From NCBI GenBank assembly GCA_026122225.1, contig JANEZZ010001850.1:620001-684000 (forward strand): 64,000 nucleotides of DNA, read 5' to 3'. How positions within the stretch are numbered: the stretch's first letter is position 1; each line of letters opens with the position of its first letter. The position numbers and the translations under genes were made by a program. The notes under the pieces are model-generated. The model searched no databases. It was not told the origin of the DNA and was given only the letters and a program-made list of their open reading frames with translations. Positions 25,335-35,574 of this stretch are shown here, piece after piece. This DNA is from Heloderma charlesbogerti. Its lineage: Eukaryota > Chordata > Lepidosauria > Squamata > Helodermatidae.

Positions 25335-25740
25335 GTTTGTTAATACATTCATAGCAAACCCTTCAGCTCCAAAGGGTTCTCAGGGCAGCTAACAATTAAA
25401 ACAAAAAACTAAACAAGAGTCATCAATATTGCAATATAAAACCACCAAACATTAAAATCAGAGAGAGTTCCTATAAATACATAAACCCAGAGCCAGGAGG
25501 TTAAACATATAATGACAACTAAAAAGCCTGGTGAAACAGAAAGGACTTCACTTGGCCCCTAAAAAGATAGAGTAGGTGACAAGCAAGCTCCAATAAGGAA
25601 GGAATTCCCAAAATGGGGTGCCATAACAGTGAAAGCCCTATCTGTTGTCACCTCCGACAGGATGGAGACTTGAAGAAGGGCTTCTAAGAAGATCTAAGTA
25701 TCCAGGAAGATTCATACGAGAACTCAGACTTATAAGCAAG
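25335..25740 (-). mobile_element. L2-type LINE fragment (3' end)
   Basis: A-rich 3' UTR then, on the minus strand, decayed C-terminal coding sequence (plus: AAAGGACTTCACTTGGCCCC, TGGGGTGCCATAACAGTGAAAGC). These correspond to AAAAAGGTCTTCACCTGGCG and GGGGTGCCACAACAGAAAAA at the 17.97-18.09 kb end of the long L2. Confidence 0.75.
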
Positions 25741-25762
25741 CCTGCCCTGGAAGCTTTTCTAG

Positions 25763-25896
25763 CAGGGGTGAGGAATCTGTAGCACTCCAGGTGTTGCTGG
25801 ACTTTGAACTCCCATCAGCCCCAAACAGTGTGGCCAATAATCAGGGATGATGAGAGCTGCAGTCCAACATCTGGAGAGTCACAGATTCCCCACCTG
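25763..25896. mobile_element. Palindromic hAT-type MITE
   Basis: CAGGGGTGAGGAATCTGTAG..CTCCAGGTGTTGCTGGACTTTGAACTCCCATCA is mirrored by ATGATGAGAGCTGCAGTCCAACATCTGGAG and AGATTCCCCACCTG. Flanking 8-mers TTTTCTAG and TTTTACAA agree at only five positions. Confidence 0.75.
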
Positions 25897-26212
25897 TTTT
25901 ACAAGGGAGAGACTATCATGTGGTCTCTTCTGTCCTATTGTTGTTACAAGGTTTCCTTGTTGACCTCCCTGGTTTGCCCATAGTTCTCTCCTTTGGCTAG
26001 ATCTGGATAGTGGCAGACAGGCTGAATTCCACCTGAGTTCCCTGACGTTTAGAGACCCACTGTAGGCTTCATTCCTGACACATGCCAACCTGAAGCTCAT
26101 CTCAACTACTTCTAGATATGTTCAGGCTATACAAGTTCAATAAATACAGCTTTCTGAAACAGTCCATGTGAGGGACTGACCCAGAAAATCCTGAAGGATA
26201 GACTCCTTAAGT

Positions 26213-26354
26213 CAACCTTCCACAACCTGGTGCCCTTCAGATGTGCTACACTACAACTCCCATCTTCCCCAGGCAGCATGGCGAATGACCATGCTGGCTG
26301 GAGACAATGTGAGTTGTAGTCCAACATATCTGGAGGGCACCAGGTTGGGGGAGG
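26213..26354. mobile_element. Palindromic hAT-type MITE
   Basis: CAACCTTCCACAACCTGGTGCCC is mirrored by GGGCACCAGGTTGGGGGAGG; the inner arms TACACTACAACTCCCATC and GTGAGTTGTAGTCC also pair. It directly abuts the SINE at 26355. Confidence 0.8.
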
Positions 26355-26545
26355 TTAGGAAGCTGCTTTATACTGACTCAGACCATTAGTCCATCTAGCA
26401 CAGTATTGTCGACACAGCCTGGCATCAGGTCTCCAGGGTTTCTGGCAGGAATTGTTCCAGCCCTATCTAGAAATGCCAGGGATTGAACCAGGGACATTCT
26501 GCAGGCAAAGCAGGTGCTCCACCACTGAGCCACAGCCTTTCCCTA
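26355..26545 (-). mobile_element. tRNA-derived SINE
   Basis: The minus strand has CTCAGTGGTGGAGCACCTGC (A-box side) and a B-box-like GGTTCAATCCCTGGC, followed by a body ending GGTCTGAGTCAGTATAAAG. Best-preserved member of the family also seen at 9840-10035. Confidence 0.82.
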
Positions 26546-26958
26546 AGGTTGACTTAAGTGATTCTCAAGGCAGGGTGGCCCAGAGAGGCCTTGATTAATA
26601 AGGCTGAAAGGTTAAGAAATCTCCATGGCCATGATTAATTAACAAGTGTAGATCAGTTCTGTGTGAGAAGGGCGGGGGGTAGCTCCCAAGCAGTAGAGGT
26701 TCTGCATTTCCTTGCCTTCTTTCTGACTGCTTTAAGAGTCTTGACTGAATTTAAATTACTTATCCACCCACCCCCCCACACACACAAACATGTCATTCAA
26801 CAATTCATTCAGTATTGTATGAAGGAGAAATGAAGCAACCCCATAGTTCATGTAACAACTAAGCTAGCTTTTCTACATTACCAATAACATTTCTGTTCCT
26901 TGCCTTGAGAAAATTAAACTATGCTTGTTGTTTGGTGTTGGTTTTTTTTAAAGGGGGT
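26546..26958. other. Unassigned spacer
   Basis: Contains a C-rich/CA patch near 26767-26790; no gene or repeat family recognised. Confidence 0.4.
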
Positions 26959-26970
26959 ATGTTGTACTAT

Positions 26971-27465
26971 AAAATAGTTGAGAGCAGAGACATCACACTG
27001 ACAACAAAGGTCCACATAGTTAAAGCAATGGTATTCTCTGTAGTAACCTATGGCTGCGAGAGCTGGACCATAAGGAAGGCTGAGCGAAGGAAGATAGATG
27101 CTTTTGAACTCTGGTGCTGGAGGAAAATGCTGAGAGTGCCTTGGACTGCAAGAAGATCAAACCAGTCCATACTCCAGGAAATAAAGCCAGACTGCTCACT
27201 TGAGGGAAAGATATTAAAGGCAAAACTGAAGTACTTTGGCCACATAATGAGAAGACAGGATACCCTGGAGAAGATGCTGATGCTAGGGAAAGTGGAAGGC
27301 AAAAGGAAGAGGGGCCGCCCAAGGGCAAGATGGATGGATGATATTCTGGAGGTGACAGACTCGACCTTGGGGGAGCTGGGATTGGCGACAGCCGACAGGA
27401 AGCTCTGGCGTGGGCTGGTCCATGAAGTCACGAAGAGTCAGAAACGACTGAGCGAATAACAACAA
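26971..27465 (+). mobile_element. BovB (RTE) LINE fragment, diverged subfamily, with target duplication
   Basis: The frame reads SRDITLTTKVHIVKAMVFSVVTYGCESWT..FELWCWRKMLRVPWTARRSNQSILQEI..YFGHIMRRQDTLEKMLMLGKVEGKRKRG..., the BovB C-terminal region. It ends ACGACTGAGCGAATAACAAC. ATGTTGTACTAT (26959-26970) and ATGTTGTATTAT (27466-27477) are an 11/12 duplication. The sequence differs from the 44.8-kb and 61-64 kb copies at many positions, so it is a separate subfamily, yet the frame is open across the whole fragment. Confidence 0.92.
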
Positions 27466-27515
27466 ATGTTGTATTATTTGCAAACCATGTCCTCTGTACC
27501 AATGAATCCCTAAAA

Positions 27516-27893
27516 CAGGGTTGCCCAACCTTTTGGGACTCGTGGGCACATTTGGGAATTTGAGAAACTGCTGTAGGCACTACCAGAAAATAGCTCCCAT
27601 AGAGGATGTGACTAGCCGTATAACGGCTGTCACGGGGTCCTGCCTAGTCAAAAGTGAGCTAAAGAGGAGAGGGGAATAGTGGGGCTGGAAGGGAGGAGGA
27701 AACTGTAAGGCAAGGAGGCAGAGGGGAGAAAAAGAGGAAGGCTAGAAAGAGAAAGAAGACTGCTCTAACATTTTTCAAGTTTTTCTTTAAAACAATTTCT
27801 TTGAATGGGGCAGGGAGGGGAGAGCTTTGCTGGTGTCTTTGGAGGCCCCTGCAAGTGCCATGGCAGCCACGGGTGCTGCATCGGGGACCCCAG
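27516..27893. mobile_element. Non-autonomous hAT-type element (378 bp)
   Basis: Starts CAGGGTTGCCCAACCTTTTG and ends TCGGGGACCCCAG. CCCTAAAA (27508-27515) and AACTAAAA (27894-27901) are an 8-bp duplication at 6/8. Relatives: 42476-43404 and 51657-52238. No transposase. Confidence 0.8.
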
Positions 27894-27901
27894 AACTAAA
27901 A

Positions 27902-28542
27902 TATAAGTGGAAGCTTGATCTTTTCTATTTTCCTCCACTTTATATAAAGTACCCAGCATAATTTACTATTCTAATACATTCACCATTTCAACAGTAACAT
28001 TAATTAAGAGCTCAAATATAAAAGTGCACTTGTTTCACATTTTCATGTCAATGATATTATGGTTCTTGATGATTTCTGGCCCTCCTCCATCCAAGCTAAT
28101 TATGTCTAGAACAATACAATGCTGGCTCTTTTTCACACATCTGAGAAGAAGCAGAGTTCTCTGCTAGAAACTTTCTATTTTTCCTGACAAGTATCCTTGC
28201 TTAACAATTCTTTGTAATTGCTATTGGTGATAGCTATGATCTCATGAACCTCATTATCCAAGAAGAATAACAGTGGTTGCTGTTATTTTTAAAGGTTTCC
28301 GAATATAATTTTAAACTTTGTCTTCCACTTACCATTTATTCCATTGGTTTGCTTTCATTAACCCCCTGTGCCCTTGTGGCAGAACAGGTCATATTTCAAT
28401 ATAGCAGTGTGGTTAAGTTCTCATATTTGAAAGGTTACCAGTTCATAAAGAAACTTCTGCACTCTAATCACCATTATAGCATATACACTTATTGGTGATC
28501 CTTGGGTTAGAAAAGAAATTTGTCTGGTGTGCATATACTATA
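27902..28542. other. Intronic sequence, nothing recognised
   Basis: AT-rich, no repeat family or exon identified. Confidence 0.45.
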
Positions 28543-28582
28543 TATATAAATATATATATGTATACACACACACACACACACA
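28543..28582. repeat. (TA)n/(CA)n microsatellite
   Basis: TATATATATAAATATATATATGTA followed by about ten CA units. Confidence 0.9.
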
Positions 28583-28613
28583 GTACAATTAGTAATATAC
28601 TAATTATCTAATC

Positions 28614-28952
28614 GGGCCGTGGTGGCTTAGTGGTTAAGATGCTGAACTGCAGACCGGAAGGTCGGCAGGACAGCAGTTCGAGACCCGAGTGCTGCGTGAC
28701 GGAGTGAGCTCCCGTCTTCAATCCCAGCTTCTGCCAACCTAGCAGTTCGAAAGCAAGAAATTGCAAGTAGATGAATAGGTACCGCCTCGGCGGGAAAGGT
28801 AACAGCGTTCCGTGCACCTTGGTGTTCAGTCATGCCGGCCACATGACCACGGAAGCATCTTCGGACAGCACTGGCTCTTCGGCTTAGAAACAGGGATGAG
28901 CACCGCACCCTAGAGTCGGACACGACTGGTTGGGGACACCTTTACCTTTTTA
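28614..28952 (+). mobile_element. Sauria-type SINE (tRNA head, BovB-like tail), 339 bp
   Basis: The head carries a Pol III A box TGGCTTAGTGG and B box AGTTCGAGACC. The body has CTAGCAGTTCGAAAGCA, GTACCGCCTCGGCGGGAAAGGTAACAGC and CATGCCGGCCACATGACC. The 3' part AGAGTCGGACACGACTGG resembles the BovB end GAGTCAGACACGACTG, as known for Sauria SINEs that use BovB machinery. A perfect 12-bp duplication AATTATCTAATC flanks it (28602-28613 and 28953-28964). Intact boxes and duplication indicate a young insertion. Confidence 0.93.
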
Positions 28953-28964
28953 AATTATCTAATC

Positions 28965-29389
28965 ACATTTGAATGTCTGCACTAGCCATTGCCATTATAT
29001 TATTGCATTCAAAAATAAAATCTTTTACCGTAATATCTTTGAGTAAAAATTGTAAACTAGCTTTGAGAGAATCAGCAACTCAATTCAGAGCTGACACAGG
29101 AAATGCCTCTTTTCTAGATTACAGAACCCTACAGACCTCATGAGGGTCATGTTGATTAACTCAAACATAAGGCATGGGTGCCAGGTCTTCTCTGCCTACC
29201 AATGGACTTATATGTTTTACCTAAAGTTTGAGACATCCAAGTCACAACTCAATTTATATTTTCAAACATGGGGGAATCAGCCATTATCTGTTTGCTTGTC
29301 CCAACGGTCCTAGGTGACACCTAAGTAGCCTAATCCAGTTATGCCTGCACCTCTTCCGCCACTCCATCTTAACACTCTCTGGTCATGCA
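28965..29389. other. Intronic sequence, nothing recognised
   Basis: No repeat or exon identified. Confidence 0.4.
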
Positions 29390-29590
29390 GACTTCACAAC
29401 TACATTTCCCCCCTCCTCCCCACCCATCCCTGTCCCACTTTTTGTAACATCTTGCCTGACAAAGAGACCTGGAGATCTTGAAAGCTTGCACACAATATTG
29501 TGCATTTTTGGTTGGTCCTAATAAAGGTTTTTCCTGACCATGTATTTTGGATTGTTTCTTATGGATCAACACGGCATCTTTTGTTTTAAA
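29390..29590 (+). mobile_element. Retroelement 3'-end-like fragment (possibly Penelope-like)
   Basis: CTTGCCTGACAAAGAGACCTGGAGATCTTGAAAGCTTGCA..TTGGTCCTAATAAAGG..GGATCAACACGGC has the layout of a widespread sauropsid repeat end (DGAAAGCTT..AATAAA..CAACACGGC). The family assignment is tentative. Confidence 0.4.
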
Positions 29591-29617
29591 TAAATAGTAA
29601 TTTAATTCACTTACAAG

Positions 29618-29705
29618 AGAATCCTATGTGTGTTTACTCCAGAATGAGGCCCACTGTGTTCAATGGGATTACTCCCAGGAAAGTGTGTTTAGGCTTGCAG
29701 TCTAA
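29618..29705. mobile_element. Short palindromic MITE (AATCCTATG family)
   Basis: GAGAATCCTATGTGTGTTTACTCC..GTTCAATGGGATTACTCCCAGGAAAGTGTGTTTAGGCTTGCAG, imperfect inverted repeat, flanked by TTA and TAA. Confidence 0.6.
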
Positions 29706-30354
29706 CAGCCACTTCTACTTGGCAAATCACCAAGAATCATGGGAAGAATGAACAGGAGCTACATAGGTGCTGTGCCATTCTCTTGTCCAGCTCCAGGGCT
29801 GATAACTGTGGATGAGTGTCAAGTTTGAGTGTCTACCAGGATCCCCAGTCTGGCCAAGAATCCACCACTTCAGCAGTGGTGCACTTTCACTTTGCATGGA
29901 GCACGCAAAAAGGTCAGGAACAAGAGACTTCTTTTTCCATGCACCCTATGTTATAGATAAAGGGAGACCACTGAGAATGTCTTACCCTAAAGCTTCCATC
30001 ATCCTGGAACTGGCACTGCTCTTGCACAACTTCCATTCATGTCAGTGGACATGGTGCAAGATGAGTTCCTGATGAAATGCACCCTAAATGCTTGCCCAAG
30101 TAAAAATAACTTGCTACAATGTCTGGAAAATAATGAAACTCAGGATAAATTATACCTGTGCCCACTCACATTTAACTGAACATGTTGACATGGATGAAGC
30201 CTGCACTACAGGTTCAACTATGTTACACTCACAGAGTGATACCCCAAACAACAGGAGATACATTTTATCAAATGACATATTTGAAAGTACAAATGACTAC
30301 TGAAGTCCGTGTCATATCAGGGATCACGTGCACTGTATGAGTGCATTCATTTCC
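29706..30354. other. Intronic sequence, nothing recognised
   Basis: No repeat or exon identified. Confidence 0.4.
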
Positions 30355-30606
30355 CCAAATTTTATTTTATTTATTTATTGCATTTATACCCTGCCTTTTT
30401 TCCTCTTGCAAGGAACCCAAGGCGGCTTACATTATCCTCCTCCTCTCCATTTCATCCTCACAACAACAACCCTGTGAGGTGGGTTGGGCTGAGAGTCTGT
30501 GACTGGCCCAAAGTCACCCAGTGAGCTTCCATGGCCGAGTGGGGACTAGAACCCGGAACTCCTGACTCCTAGTCCAACACTCTTGCCACTACACCACACT
30601 GGCTCT
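30355..30606 (-). mobile_element. MIR-like tRNA-SINE with L2-type 3' end
   Basis: The minus strand begins CCAGTGTGGTGTAGTGGCAAG (A box region) and has a GGTTCTAGTCCC B box, then CAGTCACAGACTCTCAGCCC. It ends in an L2-like tail (GGCAGGGTATAAATGCAATAAATA). Best-preserved copy of the family in the window. Confidence 0.85.
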
Positions 30607-30615
30607 CAAATCATG

Positions 30616-30657
30616 ATCATGATTTGATTATGATTTGAATCATAATCAAATCATGAT
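30616..30657. repeat. Near-perfect 42-bp palindrome (20-bp arms, 2-base centre)
   Basis: ATCATGATTTGATTATGATT (30616-30635), then TG, then the exact reverse complement (30638-30657). It is built from TCATGAT/TGATTATGA motifs and sits against the 5' end of the SINE at 30355-30606. Confidence 0.92.
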
Positions 30658-30729
30658 TATATCATGACTTTAGAGCTGTTGGAGAGACTAGGGCCATGAG
30701 TCACTTAACCCAAACTTGAAGGGTTAATA

Positions 30730-30960
30730 ATGTACCTGAGTAAGGTGGGAGGGGATCTCTGGGAGATCGTTCTGCCTTTTCCTTGTCTCCTCCCTCTACT
30801 TGCCTATCTTCTTTCTCCTGCAAGTGATGCTGACCATGGGGCTGACCACAGCCAACTTACTTTGAGATGTGCGTTTGTTATATATCCAGTAAAGTCTGTT
30901 TCTAACCCACCACTCGAGTGTGTTTTGTCTACATCTGTGGCTACTGATGGGGTGGGGCTT
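30730..30960 (+). other. LTR-like segment, uncertain
   Basis: TATATATCCAGTAAAGTCTG followed by TTTCTAACCCACCACTCGAGTG resembles an R-U5 region, but no TG..CA boundaries or duplication could be read. Confidence 0.3.
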
Positions 30961-30973
30961 ATTCAGACTTATT

Positions 30974-31109
30974 CAGGGTTGGGCAACTTGTGGTCCTCCA
31001 GATGTTTTTGCCTACAACTCCCATCAACCCTAGCCAGCATAGCCAATGGTGAGGGATGATGGGAGTTGTAGGCCAAAGCAACTGGAGGGCCACAAGATGC
31101 CCACACCTG
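30974..31109. mobile_element. Palindromic hAT-type MITE
   Basis: CAGGGTTGGGCAACTTGTGG is mirrored by CCACAAGATGCCCACACCTG; inner arms GCCTACAACTCCCATCA and TGATGGGAGTTGTAGGC pair perfectly. No duplication was read. Confidence 0.8.
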
Positions 31110-31119
31110 CATTAGAGTA

Positions 31120-33960
31120 ATGGTGATATTCATGTTTCAGTGTCTCCTACAGGAGTCATATCTAGGTGAGAATGGGGAACTCTAGGAATGGCATACATGG
31201 GGTAAAAAACACATTTTGGTCAGAGCAAATCTTTTAACTTTACAGCTATACTGTGAAAGCCTTTTTAATATTGTGAAAGTATTAACACATTGGATGGTAA
31301 CTAAATACATGTGCTTCAAGCCAGAGAGGCAGATCTCACATGCAGCGGGATGAGAATATGTATGTAGATGTGCAGCCACATCATGATGCTCATACAGGCC
31401 TTCTTGAATTGTCTGAATGTGTCATCTGATGGGGATGGAGATGCACTAATAGTTGTTGCATGCATGTTGAGCTGGATTGAAGCTATTAAGCTAATCATTA
31501 GCTACAAGTGACAATTTAGAAACCAAAACATCAGTAGGAATTCATTCCTTTAAAAAAACAAAACAGAAACAACTTGTTATTTTAAGCAAGAAAATGTGAA
31601 GGATGTTTAATCCAGTGCCATTATACATTTTCACTCTTAAATGAGAGCAATACTAAAATTTTGGAAAATATGCTGAACTTAAAATCAATGGGTGTAGTGA
31701 TGGATGTCACTGTCAAACAGAAACCTGAACACATGCAGAACTTTGGAAAAATCCATGTAATTCACTGTTGCGTTTCATTATCTGTCAATCAAAAATATTC
31801 AGTGACTGCAACCCTACTATTTTAAAAATCTGACAGAGTTGAGGTGATGCCATCCATTGTAAATAAAAAGGAAGTGCATTTTATGCTTGATATGTAGATA
31901 ATTTGCAATAAAAAATGAACCACTTTATGCAGTTACTGTCAAGCCCTCCTGTTGGTAGGATGGATGGATGGATAAAATAAAACTAGCATTCACTCCACAT
32001 AGAATGACTTGAAGGAAAAATATATATGAAGAAATCATCTAACATATTCTACAGTCTGATATAAAGAAGTACTAGCATTTTACTTAAGAGGCATCTGTAA
32101 AAAACACATAATGAAGCCCAGCATTAATATGCAGGTTTGAAAGTGTGACACATTTGACCCACGGCTATTTTTAAACAGCAATCATTCAGTGCAAATTATG
32201 CATTTTTTCATTAACTCATAAATTTTATTTAAAGGAATTCTTACTTCTATTTTAGAAGAAGAATACTTTGGAAAAAACATTCTCAAACCTGTAAATTATA
32301 AACGTGGGAATCTGGGGTCTCTAGAGTATGGTCAGAGTAAGCAGATTTGTTTCCTTTGAAAATATATTTTTTTAAAGCTTCAGCTGTTAAAGAACAGCAA
32401 TCCTTGGACACTGGTTTCTCCCAACTCTTGTAAGAATATTCTCATGCTCAGTTATATATAGGTTATCAAAACAATTCTGTAAAGACCAGAACTGACAGAT
32501 TTACCAGTTGGCTGTTTCTTACTTAAGAGAGAGAAGTCAAGTCAAAGCCTTTGGCAAATGGTTTCTTTAAAACTGCCAAATAAAATGGGAGGACCATGCA
32601 AGGTTCCAACATTCCTTATTTAAACCTCATCTTTAAGTTCATCTACTTTCAGAAAAACCACTTTTGATCTTCATGCAAACTATTTCAGCACACCCAAGAA
32701 AAGAATTTCCCCATATCTACCCCCTTCAAATCTGACCTCTGACTGTTCTTGGATGGTGTTTGTATATTTAAAAAGTTAACATTAAAGTGTTGCCTTAGAA
32801 AACTTCTGACTTTTATGTTATTTTTTCTATTCAATGGAACATTAGTTAATCTATATCTACAATATTATACATCCTTTAAAGAGAATGTTTTTGACCAAGG
32901 AAGAAAATAGTTCAGTATGTTAACACAACTTTAGAAAATATTGTTGTATATAAATATATTTGAATTACATTATTTTAGTTAGTATGAAAAACTGATTTCC
33001 CCAAATTGCCATTCTAAATTTATCTCAATAAATCCAATCATTTACAGAAAGATTCCATTACTGATTGTTAAGAGCTTTTTCCCTACAAGGAAACAATTGC
33101 TTGTTGATAAAAACTAGTGTGAAGATGAAGACATTGATGCATTAGGTGCCCTAGCTACTCTAGAGATCCTTCTTATTCCAACACGAAAACATTTCCAAAC
33201 ATCCAAACCTTGTGGTAGCATTTTTGTAGCATCCAAAGCCAAATAATGTGGTCAAGTTCTATGATGTCCCATATCTCTGCCCTCATCAAAAAGCCTCCAT
33301 TGTTCCTCTACTTCTGTCAGTTCTAGAGATTTCAGATAGTGCTTGGCTCCATTTGATAATAATTATTAGGGAAGTGCATCTGCTTCCGACAAAGCCTGAA
33401 TACAGAACTGAAGAAGGCTGTGTTGGAGCTATCTGGATCTCCTCTGAAACAAAGTGAGTCTTGTCTGAACAGAATGTCTATAGGGAGTGAAGTATGTCTG
33501 TAAGGAGCTTGAACAGATCTGTGGCAAAGTGGGCTGCTCCTTAAACTTTGGACCTGTTTTGGAAGGTTGCTTTTACAGATTGGAATTACCTATATATTTC
33601 AGCTGCTGCATGTAAGTCAATACTTCCTACTATGATAGGCAAAAATACTAGAAACAGATCTATAACTTCTGAGGGAGAGGTTTTTCCCAGCCCTGCAACG
33701 TATGATTCTTTTCAGCCTAATCCTATACATATTTACTCAAAAGTAAACTTTCATTTCAATTTGCAAGGGACATACCAGATTGCAACACTTTGCGCTTTTT
33801 CTGCCCCTTTCAAAATGGGTACAGCATTAAGCAGGTATTCAAAGTTCCAATGGAAAATTGTGTCATCAATGTAAATACTAGAGTACTTTTCAGGTGGTCA
33901 TTCATATGGAATAAATGAATGGGGAGCAAACTCCAGTCCCAAATTATGCACATCCATTAG
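31120..33960. other. Repeat-poor 2.8-kb intronic block
   Basis: AT-rich sequence in which I recognise no transposon, microsatellite or exon, except a half copy of the AATCCTAT MITE near 33718-33755. In a window where most kilobases carry several repeats, this gap is notable. Candidate regulatory sequence by inference only. Confidence 0.45.
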
Positions 33961-33964
33961 AAAA

Positions 33965-34060
33965 TCTGCAGAGCCTTGTAGGCCCCTTCCTACTTCCTTG
34001 TAGGCCCCTTGTACGATGGCCTTGTAGGCCCCTTCCAACCCTACTATACTATTCTATTAT
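33965..34060 (+). mobile_element. CR1 3' end with triplicated motif
   Basis: CCTTGTAGGCCCCTT occurs three times between 33974 and 34037, then CCAACCCTACTATACTATTCTATTATTC, which fits the CR1 terminus with its short ATTCTAT-type tail. Confidence 0.6.
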
Positions 34061-34193
34061 TCCCCAACCTAAGACTGTCTAGATGTCTTGGACTGTAACT
34101 CCCATCATCCCCAACCAGCAATCATTGACCATGTTGGCTGTGGATGATGGGAGTCATGCGCTGACACGTCTGGAGGGCACCCGATCTGGGAAG
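34061..34193. mobile_element. Palindromic hAT-type MITE, diverged
   Basis: TCCCCAACCTAAGACTGTCTAGATGTCTTGGACTGTAACTCCCATCATCC is mirrored by GGATGATGGGAGTCATG..CGTCTGGAGGGCACCCGATCTGGGA. Confidence 0.7.
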
Positions 34194-35434
34194 AAATAAA
34201 GAATTTCTACACAAACATCTGTATGCACCCAGGATCCCCATAGACAATCTAACGAACATGCATAGCTCTGGGGTAGAGCCTGCTGCTGTGTGCACCCCCA
34301 TCACTGCACACATTCATTCTGCAGAAATGAATGCCTGACAAGGGCTTAGGGTTCACTGAGATCTCAGAGATCTGAAACAGGTGTGATATGGAAAACCCAT
34401 GATTGGATCTACTGATGGTTTTGTTTTTTGGTTTGTTTTTAAATTTAAAAGCAGGCATGGGAAGCTCTGGTATTACACTGTGAGATGTGTTTTTGGTGGT
34501 CTCAGGGCTGGCATCAAGGAATGGTTGGGCACCTGTCAAGGCCCATATTCCAGGAGGGTCCCACTACAAGAGCCCCCTAGAATTGCTCCTTCTTTTCACC
34601 TTTGCAACCCACTTGTTCATCTGCCTTTTGCTCTGGTCCAGACAACATTGGATGAGAAGGAGAAATAGATACCGCTGCCAACTTGCTCACTGGCTCTCTG
34701 CCTGTCAAGCAAGCAAGTGGTAGCAATGATGAGAAAGACAAGGAGGAGGAGAAAGATCAGCTGGTGACAATGGAGGCGAGAAGGCTGACCACTCACTGAG
34801 GGAGGGGGCCCATTGAGGGTATCTTGCCCAAGGGCCCTCAAAAACCTGGAGCTGGCACTGCCTGGCCTCCTTAAGAAAAGCAGTGTGTTTTTTTAGGGGT
34901 GAGAGGTGAACGGTGAGCATAGGTTTCAGCTTCAACCATAGACTGGAGTCTTGAAAATGCACACCAGTTTTCATGCTGATAGCTTTTATTGGACCAAATC
35001 AAATATTGCATGCAGTTGCATATAACTTCCTCCTGACTTTTTTTTTAAACCAAAAGCAGCTTCAGGAAGCTGCAAGTAAAAAACAAAACACCAAAAAAAC
35101 ACCCAAATACAGCTTTTGGTAATAGAGGAAGGGGTGTATGTGGTGGCAGTGGCTGGGGGAATGGGTGGGTTAGGGCTGCTTAACACTTTCCTATCTAGAC
35201 ATTTCTCTGCTCCAAATCACTCCTCCAGCTGCATTTCCACCCATGGATACACATATATTTTGCCTTACAGGAGAAAAGGCTGCTTAGGAAGGCCATTTTG
35301 AGCAGAAAAACAGAAGGGAAAACGTTAAGCATGCCCCTGGTCTTCAGCTTAAACTCACAGTCACAGATGCTCAAGATTGCTTTTGGTAATTAAAAAAAAG
35401 TGTGAGAAAAGTTAAAATGCCACTGTGTGCAGTG
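34194..35434. other. Intronic sequence, nothing recognised
   Basis: No exon or clear repeat. The short open frames here have no known domains. Confidence 0.4.
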
Positions 35435-35574
35435 CAGCCTTCCCCAACCTGGCACCCTCCAGATGTTTTGGACTACAACTCCCAGCAGCCTCAATCAGTA
35501 TAGCCAGCCAATGGTCAGGAATGCTGGGAAGCTTAGTCCAAAATATCAGGAGGGCAACAGGTTGGGAAAGGCTG
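35435..35574. mobile_element. Palindromic hAT-type MITE (good copy)
   Basis: CAGCCTTCCCCAACCTGGCACCC is mirrored by GGCAACAGGTTGGGAAAGGCTG; inner arms TGGACTACAACTCCCAGCA and its decayed complement pair. Flanks GTGCAGTG and GTGTAATG agree at 6/8, both differences being transitions. Confidence 0.85.

Noticed and set aside
28614..28700. Possible functional tRNA gene from A and B boxes
   Set aside because: No cloverleaf; it is the head of a 339-bp SINE with target duplication. The same applies to the tRNA-like heads at 10000, 26500, 30590 and 43440.
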